This document shows, in pieces, positions 17,045-25,945 of a DNA stretch of 64,000 nt (positions within the stretch are counted from its first letter, which is position 1; every line of letters starts with the position of its first letter). Position numbers and translations under genes: made by a program. The notes beneath the pieces were generated by a model, which did no database searches, was not told the origin of the DNA, and worked only from the letters and a program-made list of their open reading frames with translations. This stretch comes from Allobosea sp. OK403 (GTDB lineage Bacteria > Pseudomonadota > Alphaproteobacteria > Rhizobiales > Beijerinckiaceae), in contig NZ_FOQV01000017.1 in the NCBI RefSeq assembly GCF_900113835.1, positions 1-64,000 on the forward strand, in the 5' to 3' direction.

Positions 17045-18355
17045 ATGTCGGGATTGGACCATACTCACGCGCCGCAGAGCGGCATCGGCCAGGCGGCCAC
17101 CGCGTCGGCCGGCACCACGGTGCGCTGGCGCATCTTTGGCATCGTCTTCGTGCTGGTGGTCATCAACCTGATCGACCGCACGGCACTCTCGATCGCCATG
17201 CCGACCATTGCCAAGGAGTTCAATCTCGAACCTGCGATGCAGGGACTGATCCTCAGCGCCTTCTTCTGGAGCTATGCCGCGCTGCAGATCCCCGGCGGCT
17301 GGCTGATCGACAGGTTCGGCCCGCGCGCCTTGATCACCGGCGCGACCATCGGCTGGGGCATCTTCCAGTCGATCGCCGGCCTGTGCACCGGCGGCGTCAC
17401 CTTGCTCCTGAGCCGCATCGGGCTTGGCGCGGCGGAGGCGCCGCTGTTTCCAGCCGGCGCCAAGCTCAACTCGATCTGGCTGTCGCCGAAGGAGCGCGGC
17501 CGCGGGGCCGTGCTGATGGATAGCGGCGCGCCGCTGGGAGCGGCTTTTGGTGGCGTCATCATCGCCTGGCTCATCCTGGCCTTCGGCTCATGGCGCACGG
17601 CCTTCGTCGTCGCGGGTGTCGCAACCATTCTGCTCGGCTATCTCGCCTGGGGGTATCTGCGCGACAATCCAGCCGAGCATCCCGGCGTCGATGCCCGGGA
17701 GCTCGCCCTGATCGAGGCGTCCGCTGCGAACGCCACTTCTGCGGAAGCGGCAGCCCCGAAACAGATCTCGCCGCGCTCGCTTTCGGCCATCCTCCTCGGC
17801 CGCATGAGCTGGGCCATGATCAATTTCGGATTGCTGACCTGGGGGCCGAGCTATCTCGCCCAGGCCCGCGGGTTCGATCTCAAGCAGATGGGCGGCGCGA
17901 CCTTCGTGATCTTCCTGTCCGGCATGTTCGGCTCGCTGCTCAGCGGCTTCCTCGTCGACAAGCTGCAGGAGAAAGGCCTGCGCCGCAGCGTGACCTACAA
18001 GATCGCCCTGGGCTTCAGCGGTCTCGGCGTCATGGCGTCCTTCCTCGCCTTGCCTGAGGTCGCAGACCCGGTGATGGCGGTGGCGCTGCTCTCCGTCACG
18101 CTGTTCCTGCTCTATTTCGGCAGCCTCTATTGGAGCCTGCCGGCGATCCTCGCGCCCCGCGAGAAGGTCGGCATTATCGGCGGCGCGATGAACTTCGCCG
18201 GCAGCGCCAGCGGCATCGCCATCCCGATCATCACCGGCCTGATCCTGCAGGCAACGGGCACCTATCTGATGGTGCTCTACTTCTTCGCCGCCTGCGCCGC
18301 CCTCTATGTCATCGGCTCCATGCTGATCGACTTCCAGGACGCGGAAGCCCGCTAA
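17045..18355 (+). CDS. MFS transporter (anion:cation symporter-like)
   Basis: 436 aa with about 12 membrane segments. The first helix region reads VVINLIDRTALSIAMPTI, characteristic of the ACS family (hexuronate, galactonate, phthalate carriers). A cytoplasmic loop near residue 205-240 separates the halves. The chosen ATG follows GGAGGGGA; the frame is open further upstream. The stop codon TAA is the first triplet of a dispersed repeat. The amidohydrolase downstream is a likely partner that acts on the imported acid or lactone. Confidence 0.92.
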   Translation: MSGLDHTHAPQSGIGQAATASAGTTVRWRIFGIVFVLVVINLIDRTALSIAMPTIAKEFNLEPAMQGLILSAFFWSYAALQIPGGWLIDRFGPRALITGATIGWGIFQSIAGLCTGGVTLLLSRIGLGAAEAPLFPAGAKLNSIWLSPKERGRGAVLMDSGAPLGAAFGGVIIAWLILAFGSWRTAFVVAGVATILLGYLAWGYLRDNPAEHPGVDARELALIEASAANATSAEAAAPKQISPRSLSAILLGRMSWAMINFGLLTWGPSYLAQARGFDLKQMGGATFVIFLSGMFGSLLSGFLVDKLQEKGLRRSVTYKIALGFSGLGVMASFLALPEVADPVMAVALLSVTLFLLYFGSLYWSLPAILAPREKVGIIGGAMNFAGSASGIAIPIITGLILQATGTYLMVLYFFAACAALYVIGSMLIDFQDAEAR

Positions 18356-18455
18356 AGCGCTTTCGAGCGAAGTGGCGACCGGTTCGCGTGAAGACAACGC
18401 GTCAAAACAAGGAGCTGGAGCAGTTTTCGATCCAATTTGATCGGAAATTGCTCCA
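18353..18455 (+). repeat. Dispersed palindromic repeat, copy 3
   Basis: Starts in the MFS stop codon (taaagcgctttcgagcgaag) and ends gctcca just before the ribosome site of the amidohydrolase. Contains ccggttcgcgtgaag, aacgcgtcaaaacaa and an inner stem around gatccaatttgatc. Confidence 0.8.
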
Positions 18456-18470
18456 AAGGAGCCGAAAAGC

Positions 18471-19385
18471 GTGACCGAGTTGAAACTCTGGCAGGGGCCG
18501 ATCGTCGATGCGCACCAGCATTTCTGGGACCCGCTCAGCAATCCCCATCCCTGGCTGAAGCCGGAGGCCAGGATCCCATTCCGCTACGGCGATTATTCGG
18601 CGCTCAAGCGCCGCTACCTGCCCGACGATTATTTCGCGGATGCCGCCGGGCATGATGTCCGCCAGACGGTCTATGTCGAGACGGAGTGGGACGAGAACGA
18701 CCCGATCGGCGAGACGCGTTATGCGACAAGCCTGACCAAGCGCTTCGGCGTGCCCAATGCCATCGTGGCGCAAGCCCGGCTCGACCGTACTGAGGCCGCA
18801 GCGGTCATCGCCGGACAGGCCGCCTTCGCCCTCGTGCGCAGCGTGCGTCACAAGCCGGGCGGGCCGCAGCGGCCCGAGGATGTCGGCTCCCAGCGCACGC
18901 TGATGTCGAGCGAGCGCTGGCGCCAGGGCTACGAACTGCTCGGGCGGCATGGCCTCAACTTCGATCTGCAGACGCCCTGGTGGAACCTGCATGAGGCAGA
19001 GGACCTCGCCCGCAGCTTCCCCGCCACGACCATCGTGCTCAACCATGCCGGCCTGCCGGCGGATCGCAGCGAGCGCGGGCTTGCAGGCTGGCATGCCGCC
19101 ATGGCGCGCCTGGCCGATTCTCCCAATCTGCGCGTCAAGATCTCTGGCATCGGCCTGCCCGACCGCCCCTGGACAATGACGGACAACCGCTGGATCGTCG
19201 AAGAGATCATCGCGATGTTCGGCACTGAGCGATCCATGTTCGCGAGCAATTTCCCGGTCGACAGCCTCTGCGGCTCGTTCGACCAGATCTTTACCGGCTT
19301 CAAGACGATCGCGGCGCGCTATACGCAAGACGAGCAATTGCGCCTGTTCGCTGAAACGGCGCGCGAAACCTACCGGCTGGGCTAG
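18471..19385 (+). CDS. Amidohydrolase-2 family metal-dependent hydrolase
   Basis: 304-aa TIM-barrel hydrolase. The HxH metal pair is in VDAHQHFWDP (residues ~13-18), and later NHAGLP and ASNFPVDSL carry the usual His and Asp. GTG start after AAGGAG. The family includes lactonases (fuconolactonase, PDC lactonase) and decarboxylases; the pattern here resembles lactonases of sugar or aromatic acids. It follows the MFS carrier with only a repeat between, so a joint uptake-and-hydrolysis role is inferred. Confidence 0.87.
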   Translation: MTELKLWQGPIVDAHQHFWDPLSNPHPWLKPEARIPFRYGDYSALKRRYLPDDYFADAAGHDVRQTVYVETEWDENDPIGETRYATSLTKRFGVPNAIVAQARLDRTEAAAVIAGQAAFALVRSVRHKPGGPQRPEDVGSQRTLMSSERWRQGYELLGRHGLNFDLQTPWWNLHEAEDLARSFPATTIVLNHAGLPADRSERGLAGWHAAMARLADSPNLRVKISGIGLPDRPWTMTDNRWIVEEIIAMFGTERSMFASNFPVDSLCGSFDQIFTGFKTIAARYTQDEQLRLFAETARETYRLG

Positions 19386-19592
19386 CGCGGCGCGCCCTCC
19401 AGCAAACGCGGTCTTTGATCGCGATCAATGCGGCCTTGCACGGATTTGCCGATCAAGGCTGCGCAGGTCTCCGGGTTTTCGGCTTGCCGTCGGATCGGTG
19501 ATAGCGGCCATCGCGCCCGCTTGCGGCCTCCGCCGGCCAAATTTTCCCGGGCCCGGCCTGCCAAGCTGATCGACCACCCCGAGGACATTGAC

Positions 19593-19997
19593 ATGCAACT
19601 CCCCCATGCTGCCGTGATCGCCCTGGTCGACGGCAAGCGGTTCGAACTCTTTCGCAACAGCGGCAATGAAGCCGGCCCCGTCCTCGCGCCGATGATGTCG
19701 CCCGATCTCGACGAGCACGGCAAGGGTGGCGGTGCCGGGCGGGATTCGAGCTCGGCAAATCCGACAGGACATCAGATCGATGAGGATGCCCATGCCGCAG
19801 CGGCGGTAGGGTGGCTCAACAAGCAGGTCACCGCCCGCAAGATCGAGCGGCTTGTGATCGTCGCCGCGCCCCGGACCCTCGGAGAAATGCGGCTGCACTA
19901 CCACAAGCAATTGCAGGCGGCCCTTGTCGCCGAACTCTCGAAGGATCTGGTCGGCAAGAGCGGGCCGGAGATCCTCGTCGCGCTTCGAGGCAAGTAA
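19593..19997 (+). CDS. Host-attachment-family protein (Host_attach), copy 1
   Basis: 134 aa. It has the layout of the PF10116 host-attachment family: ALVDGKRFELFRN at the N-terminus, the polar GGAGRDSSSANPTGHQIDE linker, and a C-terminal IERLVIVAAPRTLGEMR. The start is the ATG of MQLPHAAV, conserved in all three copies in this window. No signal peptide. The family name comes from an Agrobacterium attachment phenotype; the biochemical role is unknown. A dispersed repeat follows, as it does after the other copies. Confidence 0.88.
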   Translation: MQLPHAAVIALVDGKRFELFRNSGNEAGPVLAPMMSPDLDEHGKGGGAGRDSSSANPTGHQIDEDAHAAAAVGWLNKQVTARKIERLVIVAAPRTLGEMRLHYHKQLQAALVAELSKDLVGKSGPEILVALRGK

Positions 19998-20030
19998 GCC
20001 CTTGCGGCAATGGGTGCGGGGCGGAACACC

Positions 20031-20131
20031 TAGAGCACGTCCGCGTTTCTCCGAAGCGCGGGCGTGCTCTACCTCCTTGTTTCATCGCATTGTCCTCGCG
20101 AACCGGCGTCCCCTTCGCTCGAAAATGCTCT
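20031..20131 (-). repeat. Dispersed palindromic repeat, copy 4
   Basis: Bounded by TAGAGC and GCTCT, read leftward. It contains the inner stem gagcac...gtgctc and the core gaacc/gcgaaggg region. It is located between the host-attachment gene and the cytochrome c gene. Confidence 0.75.
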
Positions 20132-20247
20132 CGCGCCCATCACCGCCGAGGCTCCGGCAGCGCATGGCGCATCGCGGCCGGCGATTGACCTTGATCAAGG
20201 CCATGGCGCAGCCGCGGGGGCACACAGGCAGATCGCTGGGAGTGCAG

Positions 20248-20640
20248 ATGATGTTTCGGATCGCGACAAGACGGCTCCTGATGATCGCGTTCGGTGCGCT
20301 CAGTGGCGCTCTGATCACGATGCAACCTGGTTGGGCCATGCCGGCCGATGCGCAGCGGCCGGACAACGCTGAAAGCGCCGGGATCGGCAAGCACGTCGCG
20401 CAGCGGCACTGTGGCGGCTGCCATGCGATCGAGGCGACCGGCCTCAGCCCCAATCCGAAATCGCCGCCCTTTCCGCTAATCGCCGAGCGCTATCCCGGCA
20501 ACAATCCGGCGCCCGTCCTGATCGACGGCACCGTCATTCGCCATCCCGGCATGCCCGAGTTCCACCTGCTCGAGAATGAGACCGATGGTCTCGTGGCTTA
20601 TATCAGGCGCATTTCGCGCAGGTGGAAGCCAACGCCCTGA
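20248..20640 (+). CDS. Small c-type cytochrome
   Basis: 130 aa. The start is the first of two adjacent ATGs after GGGAG. The N-terminal hydrophobic stretch (residues ~8-30) ends near GWA/MPA, so it is exported. Haem is bound by HCGGCH with a likely axial Met in HPGMPEFHL. The protein is short like mono-haem class I cytochromes. A second small cytochrome c follows 39 bp later, so they form a pair and may feed a terminal oxidase. Confidence 0.87.
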   Translation: MMFRIATRRLLMIAFGALSGALITMQPGWAMPADAQRPDNAESAGIGKHVAQRHCGGCHAIEATGLSPNPKSPPFPLIAERYPGNNPAPVLIDGTVIRHPGMPEFHLLENETDGLVAYIRRISRRWKPTP

Positions 20641-20679
20641 CGGAAAAGGGCTTCTGCGACAAAAGGGAGCACGGGTACG

Positions 20680-21045
20680 ATGACAGCGATCAGGACCAGG
20701 CGGCATGAGCCCGTGATGATGTTCCACGGCCGATGGGGATTATTTGCGCTCTGCGCCGCCCTGTTCGGCGCAGCACCCTCCCTGGCACAAGGCATCGGCG
20801 ACGCGCGGGCCGGCCGGGAGGTCGCGACATCACTGTGCAGCGGGTGCCATCAGATCGACGGCGCCGGCCGCGATCCCAGTCGGGTTCCGCCCGGCTTCGG
20901 TGCCGTCGCCGACATGGCGTCGCAGACCGAGCTGTCGCTGCGCGTTTTCCTGCAGACGCCGCATGGCAACATGCCGCGCTATCAGCTCACGCGGGACGAA
21001 ACCGACGACGTCATCGCCTATATCCTGAGCCTCAGAGCGCGCTGA
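20680..21045 (+). CDS. Small c-type cytochrome
   Basis: 121 aa, exported (hydrophobic stretch ~residues 18-36, cleavage near LAQ/GIG). The haem site is CSGCH and the axial Met is probably in GNMPRYQL. Start taken at the ATG following GGGAG. It is paired with the preceding cytochrome. The upstream gene and this one share the DETDDVIAYI / NETDGLVAYI ending, so they are related by duplication. Confidence 0.87.
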   Translation: MTAIRTRRHEPVMMFHGRWGLFALCAALFGAAPSLAQGIGDARAGREVATSLCSGCHQIDGAGRDPSRVPPGFGAVADMASQTELSLRVFLQTPHGNMPRYQLTRDETDDVIAYILSLRAR

Positions 21046-21133
21046 GGCCCAGGGGTAGCGGAGCCTTATCCGAACAGGCATTCGGCACCGCATTGGCGTC
21101 CACGCCACGACCGGCGTTCGACAGCGGCAGGGC

Positions 21134-22522
21134 TCACTGCCGATGCTTCTTGCGACGCCAGGGCGCGTTGACCTGCCAGTCGCCAGCCATGATGCAGCCA
21201 TGCGGCAACACCTCGTCGACCACTTCGGCCAAGCCGTAATGCTCGATCTGGCGCCGCATCGATGCCGCGCTTTTGTAGGCGCTCGGCAGTTCGGAGATAT
21301 CCGTCACGCCGGAGAAGAAGCGCGCGTCGATGCCCTTCGTCTCCGCCGCAAAGATCTCCGCGTCGGTGCGCCCCTCCTGCATCCGCTTGTGCCGGGTGCG
21401 GGAGACGTTGCGGCCCGCGCCATGCGGCGAGAACCCCAGCCCGTTTGCCGCATCCTTGCCGCGCACGATCAGCACGGGCTCGGCCATGTTGAGTGGGATC
21501 AGCGTCAGATCGGTCGCATCGTCGGCCCAGCCCTGGAATGCGGGCGTCGCTCCCTTGCCATGGTAGAATAGCCCGTCCGAGCGCCGGAAGACGAAGTTGT
21601 GTTCGTTCCAGAACCGGTCCGACACATGTGCGGACAGCCTTTCGGCCGCCATGTCGTGGATAACGAGGTGGTTCTGCTTGGTCCATTCGCGGATGGCTTG
21701 CAGAGCCGCCCAGTAGTCCTCGGCCTCGCGCGTATCATTGGGTATCCAGGCGTTCTGCGGCGCGGTTTCCGGCGAGAGCAGCCTGCGGAAATCCTCCGCG
21801 ACCCGCATGCCCTTGCTGTAGAGCCGCGCGCCGGGGCCGCGCGAGCCGTGATGCGTCACCAGCGCGGTCTGCCCGCTCGACTTGAGCGTGCCGACATAAG
21901 CGAAGTGATTGCCGTCGCCCTGCGTGCCGAAATGCTCGATAGCCGCGCTGGTGCCGTCACGCAGAAAGGCGTTCGCCGCAAAGCGCTCCATCACCGCGGC
22001 GGGCGGCCTGAACTGCTGCCCACGCGGGCGTCCGCCCGGACCGAAATGCGTCACCTGATGGACGGCGTCCAGCAGGGCCGCAGGCGCGACGCCGGGAAAG
22101 ACCGAGATCGCCATCGAGCAGCAGATATCGGCCGAATGCATGCCGGGGTGGATGCCTTCCGAAACGGCAACCCCGCCAACCGGAATAGTGCCGACAGGAC
22201 CAGCCGGGCAGGCATCGGGCATCACCGCTCCGGCGCGGATCACAGGGGTTCGCATCAGCTCGGTCATGCTCAGCACGACCGAGCTGATGTTGGCCTGTTC
22301 ATCGGGGGTTTCTGCCTGGATGTTCAGATGGAACGGCACCGAACCCGCCATGAGCAGCGGTGCGGAAGGCGGCGGCTCGAAGCCGCGCGCGGTCGCGATC
22401 GCCTCCTCGAAGGTAGCGCCCTTTTCCAGCAGTGCATTGCCGGCGGCGAGCGCGCGACCGAACCATTTGCCCTGCCTCACTCCCGCATCGATCAGATCCT
22501 GCCCACTCAAAATTTCGGTCAT
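21134..22522 (-). CDS. rtcB: RtcB-family RNA-splicing ligase
   Basis: 462 aa. It joins 2',3'-cyclic-phosphate RNA ends to 5'-OH ends with GTP and manganese. The metal and catalytic residues are recognisable: D132 and C135 (SADICCSM in place of the usual DVGCGM), GDGNHF, HHGSRG, and the guanylylated His in PHGAGRNVSRTRH. The start MTEILSGQDL is chosen because it begins family homology; 22 upstream codons are open. It is divergent from rtcR, which should activate it with sigma-54. No rtcA cyclase is present nearby. The divergent active-site context suggests a subgroup different from E. coli RtcB. Confidence 0.93.
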   Translation of the reverse strand: MTEILSGQDLIDAGVRQGKWFGRALAAGNALLEKGATFEEAIATARGFEPPPSAPLLMAGSVPFHLNIQAETPDEQANISSVVLSMTELMRTPVIRAGAVMPDACPAGPVGTIPVGGVAVSEGIHPGMHSADICCSMAISVFPGVAPAALLDAVHQVTHFGPGGRPRGQQFRPPAAVMERFAANAFLRDGTSAAIEHFGTQGDGNHFAYVGTLKSSGQTALVTHHGSRGPGARLYSKGMRVAEDFRRLLSPETAPQNAWIPNDTREAEDYWAALQAIREWTKQNHLVIHDMAAERLSAHVSDRFWNEHNFVFRRSDGLFYHGKGATPAFQGWADDATDLTLIPLNMAEPVLIVRGKDAANGLGFSPHGAGRNVSRTRHKRMQEGRTDAEIFAAETKGIDARFFSGVTDISELPSAYKSAASMRRQIEHYGLAEVVDEVLPHGCIMAGDWQVNAPWRRKKHRQ

Positions 22523-22641
22523 CTTCGTGTCTCTTTCCGCCGCTCCGCCATGCGAGGCAGGCTCTACCGCTCTTCCCGGATCGGCCATGACGGCGAGATC
22601 TCGCGGGATGGCTCCAGCCGCTGGGCAGGCATCGCCCTGTT

Positions 22642-22689
22642 GTTTCGGAAGCCATTTCCGAAACCCCGGCGGCCGAATTGCCGCCGGGG
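22642..22689 (-). other. Tandem hairpins in the rtcB leader
   Basis: Two abutting perfect inverted repeats: gtttcggaa / ttccgaaac (22642-22664, 5-base loop) and ccccggcggc / gccgccgggg (22664-22689, 6-base loop). They lie upstream of rtcB and would fold in its 5' leader if the candidate promoter at 22749-22764 is right. They could be a regulatory structure or a REP-like element. Confidence 0.55.
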
Positions 22690-22748
22690 GCCTACCGCGT
22701 GATCGTTCGATGCACTGGAACCAGAGATCGGCGTCACCAACCCATCAT

Positions 22749-22764
22749 TACAGGCTTCGTGCCA
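22749..22764 (-). promoter_or_regulatory. Candidate sigma-54 promoter for rtcB
   Basis: Reads TGGCACGAAGCCTGTA leftward. The -24 element is perfect and the spacing to the -12 element is correct, but the -12 GC is GT. RtcR is a sigma-54 activator, so such a promoter is expected in this gap. Confidence 0.45.
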
Positions 22765-22931
22765 ACGGGCCTGAAGTGGCTACGACGCAGCCGACTAGAC
22801 CTTGTCAAGCTATTGAAATTAAACGCGTAAAAAATCTTTTCCGGAACGGCTAGAAGCTGCATTTGGCCACACTTTTCAGCGGAATTATTATCCTATAGGA
22901 TCGACATCTAGAAAATTGGATAAGCCGTTTC

Positions 22932-24569
22932 ATGCGCCGCCGCGTTGCCATCAGCATTTTGGGGACGACCCTCGACGCCGGCCGTGGCGAGCGCTGGAAG
23001 CGCTGGCGGCCGACGGTGGCGCTGTGCCAGCAGCAGGGCCTTTTCATCGACCGGCTGGAACTGCTCCACGACGTCAAGTCCGCCAGCCTTGCGCGCGAGA
23101 TCATCGCCGATATCGAGACGGTCTCGCCAGCGACCGAGGTCCGGCAGCATACGGTCTCGATGAAGGATGCCTGGGACTTCAGCGAGGTCTATACGAGCCT
23201 GCGCGAGTTCGCCCGCTCCTATGCCTTCGATCCGGAGCGCGAGGACTACCTGGTCAACATCACTACCGGCACCCATGTCGCGCAGATCTGCTGGTTCCTG
23301 CTGGTCGAGGCGCGCTATCTTCCCGGACGCCTGCTTCAGCTCTCGCCGCCACGCGGCCGCCCGGCCGACGACGACATGTCGGGTGGGCACTCGATCATCG
23401 ATCTTGACCTCTCGCGCTACGACGCCATAGCGACACGCTTCGCGGCCGAGCACGAGGAGGCGACATCCTTTTTGAAATCGGGCATCGCCACCCGCAGCCC
23501 CGCCTTCAACGCGATGATCGACCAGATCGAGAAGGTCGCGATCCGCTCGCGCGCACCCGTCCTGCTGACGGGGCCGACCGGCGCCGGCAAATCGCAGCTC
23601 GCCAAGCGGGTCTACGAGCTGAAGAAGGCCCAGCATCAGGTTTCGGGCGCTTTCGTCGAGGTCAACTGCGCGACCTTGCGGGGCGATCAGGCGATGTCGA
23701 CCCTGTTTGGCCATGTGAAGGGCGCGTTCACCGGCGCACAAAGCGACCGTCCGGGACTGATGAAGTCCGCCGACAAGGGCGTGCTCTTTCTCGACGAGAT
23801 CGGCGAGCTTGGGCTCGATGAGCAGGCGATGTGCCTGCGCGCGATCGAGGAGAAGCGCTTTTTGCCGATGGGCTCGGACCGCGACCGGGGTTCGGATTTT
23901 CAACTCATCGCCGGCACCAATCGGGACCTGTCGACCAGTGTGCGCGAAGGCGCCTTTCGCGAGGATCTGTTTGCTCGGCTCAATCTCTGGACCTTCCGGC
24001 TGCCGGCGCTGCGCGACCGCAAGGAGGATATCGAGCCCAATCTCGAATTCGAGCTGCGTCGCTTCGGCGAGCGCGAGGGCCAAAACATCACGTTCAACAA
24101 GGAAGCGCGCTCGCTTTACCTCTCCTTCGCGATCGGGCCGGAGGCGCGGTGGAGTGCCAATTTCCGTGACCTGTCGGCCTCGGTCACCCGCATGGCGACA
24201 CTGGCTCCGCATGGGCGCATCAACGAGGCCACGGCGCGCGACGAGATCGACCGGTTGTCTATGCTCTGGCGGGCCGGCAAGGCGGAGGCGTCAGGGCAGG
24301 ATGAGCAGCTTGCCGATATCCTCGGCCGGGAGCGCCTCGATGACATCGACCTGTTCGACCGCGCCCAACTGGCAACGGTCATCGCCATCTGCCAGGAAAG
24401 CCCGTCGCTGAGCGCCGCGGGGCGCAAGCTGTTTGCCGTCTCCCGAACGAGCAAGACCAGCGGCAACGATGCCGACAGGCTGCGCAAATACCTGGCTCGC
24501 TTCGGGTTGAAGTTCGACGATGTGTCCGAGACGGTCGCAGATCGGGCAATGAGCAGCAGCGCGCGATAG
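22932..24569 (+). CDS. rtcR: RNA repair activator RtcR (CARF + sigma-54 AAA+)
   Basis: 545 aa. The N-terminal CARF domain (about 1-180) carries the ligand motif NITTGTH (109-115). The AAA+ domain has Walker A GPTGAGKS (214-221), the sigma-54 contact loop GAFTGA, Walker B VLFLDEIGEL, and the arginine-finger region FREDLFARL. The C-terminal helix-turn-helix is in SLSAAGRKLFAVSRTSK. In known systems, damaged-RNA ligands release repression by the CARF domain and RtcR then activates rtcBA. It is divergent from rtcB. A tRNA-Arg 5'-half copy lies 80 bp downstream. Confidence 0.95.
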   Translation: MRRRVAISILGTTLDAGRGERWKRWRPTVALCQQQGLFIDRLELLHDVKSASLAREIIADIETVSPATEVRQHTVSMKDAWDFSEVYTSLREFARSYAFDPEREDYLVNITTGTHVAQICWFLLVEARYLPGRLLQLSPPRGRPADDDMSGGHSIIDLDLSRYDAIATRFAAEHEEATSFLKSGIATRSPAFNAMIDQIEKVAIRSRAPVLLTGPTGAGKSQLAKRVYELKKAQHQVSGAFVEVNCATLRGDQAMSTLFGHVKGAFTGAQSDRPGLMKSADKGVLFLDEIGELGLDEQAMCLRAIEEKRFLPMGSDRDRGSDFQLIAGTNRDLSTSVREGAFREDLFARLNLWTFRLPALRDRKEDIEPNLEFELRRFGEREGQNITFNKEARSLYLSFAIGPEARWSANFRDLSASVTRMATLAPHGRINEATARDEIDRLSMLWRAGKAEASGQDEQLADILGRERLDDIDLFDRAQLATVIAICQESPSLSAAGRKLFAVSRTSKTSGNDADRLRKYLARFGLKFDDVSETVADRAMSSSAR

Positions 24570-24598
24570 GGCGCATTCCCTGTCAGGCCCTTGCTTCG

Positions 24599-24688
24599 TC
24601 GCAAAATCCCTCGTTGCCGAGCGCCCGGCTATCCACCTTCCACGGATTGCGCCCGTAGCTCAGCTGGATAAAGCGTTGCCCTCCGAAG
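24599..24688 (+). repeat. Duplicated tRNA-Arg 5' half with its upstream flank
   Basis: Matches 35804-35900 with a 7-base gap and a few changes. It includes ~50 bp of flank (tcgcaaaatccctcgttgcc) and the first 40 nt of tRNA-Arg(CCG), 24649-24688, ending just after the anticodon loop. One D-stem base is changed (ataaagc for atagagc). The 3' half is absent, so it is not a functional tRNA. Confidence 0.85.
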
Positions 24689-24863
24689 CTGGGGTTGCGC
24701 CCAGGGCGGTGCCAAAATACCCCTACCTTTTCAATCTCTTGCGCCGGTAATACGCGCGACGAACGCGATCATGACCCGGTTGGGCATGGCCGCACCCCTT
24801 CCATGAGCCAGTGGAACGATACGCTCCCAGTCTGGTTAGGCCCTGACCCAGGTGAAGCGCGCG
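24689..24863. other. Region between tRNA fragment and duplicated segment
   Basis: No gene seen. The sequence is unrelated to the DNA that follows the intact tRNA at 35938. Confidence 0.4.
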
Positions 24864-24952
24864 CTGGTCCCTGGACTTGTCCCTCCGATCGACAGGTCAG
24901 GCCTGCGCTACCGCTTCACGTCTGGCCGGATCGTCTGAGTGAGGAGATACTG

Positions 24953-25325
24953 ATGCAGCTACCACATGGCGCCGTTGTCGCGCTGGTTGATGGGAAACAT
25001 TTCGAGCTTCACCGCAACACGGGCGACGAATCGAGCCCCGAACTCGCGGCCTTGATCTCTCCTGATTTGGACGAGAGCAACAAGGCCGGCGGAGCTGGTC
25101 GCGACTCCAGTTCCGCAAATCCAACAGGCCATCAAATCGACGAGGATGCTCACGCAGCCGCTGCAACGCAGTGGCTTAACCATCAGGTCCTCGGGCACAA
25201 GATCGATAAGCAAAAAACGTCGGCATTATCATAAGCAGCTTGAGGTCGCGCTTGTGGCGGATGTCTCGAAGGACCTGATCGGGAAAAGTGGGCCAGACCT
25301 AATCGCAGCACTCCAAGCGGCATAA
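24953..25325 (+). pseudogene. Host-attachment-family gene, copy 2, frameshifted
   Basis: Starts exactly like the intact copy at 31511 (MQLPHGAVVALVDGKHFEL) behind the same GAGGAGATACTG ribosome site. After GHKI about 43 bases are replaced by 11 (an A-rich stretch), a net loss of 32 bp. This removes the LVIVASPRTLGEM region and shifts the frame, so translation stops after ~93 residues at 25232-25234. The distal DNA still matches the intact gene up to its taa at 25323. Confidence 0.9.
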
Positions 25326-25331
25326 GCCAGC

Positions 25332-25384
25332 TAGAGCATTGTCTTCACGCGAACCGGTGTCCACTTCGCTCGAAAATGCTCTAG
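25332..25384 (-). repeat. Dispersed palindromic repeat, copy 5 (deleted form)
   Basis: Only the outer part remains (tagagcattgtcttcacgcg ... cgaaaatgctcta). Compared with copy 7 (31922-32025), the inner stem is lost between two short gcatt direct repeats. Confidence 0.8.
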
Positions 25385-25491
25385 CGGCGTCGGCGCGACC
25401 TCGCGGTCATGCCGACGCTACCCCGACGAGACATATCGCGCTGAGCCCGCCCGATCGGCGAAACGGCGGCGTGAAGGCTGTGGCTGCAATG

Positions 25492-25685
25492 TCAGCGCCG
25501 CTCGGCCGGGCAGGTGCTGATACCAAGCAGCGTATAAGCTGGGCAGACGCGGAATAGCGCCGTGCCGAGCATGATCAACCCAGCCGCCGTCAACGCATAT
25601 TTCCAGTTGCCCCAGCCTGCGAGCAAACCAGCAGCTTGCGGAATGAAAGCAGCCGCAACCAGAACGACGCCCAGGCCAAAACGCA
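25492..25685 (-). pseudogene. YgaP-like DUF2892 gene, 5'-truncated remnant
   Basis: The last 194 bp match the intact gene at 32134-32327 without a length change. The first nine codons and the ribosome site are missing because the duplication ends there. No start codon in frame restores it. The upstream sequence is unrelated. Confidence 0.8.
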
Positions 25686-25945
25686 GAACTGCTCTGAGAC
25701 AGGTAGCCGGGTTTGGTGGTAGCCTCCGGAGTGCCCATCATCTCGGCCGAGTTCATGTCGCACAGCGCTCCGGCCAGCTTGGTCAAGCCAATCGCGCCTC
25801 AGGGGTGCAGTCGGCGTGATCCAGGTAACGCACGGTGTCTCTGGATTGAAGAGAGCTGATGATAGTATAAGTTATGCTGAGGACTGTGCAGCGCGGTCGC
25901 CAGTCCTTGCGAAAAGATCCCCTCTGACCTTGGAGGAGGATGCCC

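Larger units (their letters stand above)
24864..25685 (+). repeat. Segmental duplication, decayed copy A
   Basis: Nearly identical to 31422-32327 but about 84 bp shorter. It lacks a net 32 bp inside the host-attachment gene and about 50 bp inside the dispersed repeat. It ends inside the start of the YgaP-like gene. Confidence 0.9.

Noticed and set aside
24599..24711. A possible complete second tRNA-Arg gene at the left copy
   Set aside because: Only the first 40 nt match; there is no T arm, so it cannot fold as a tRNA.
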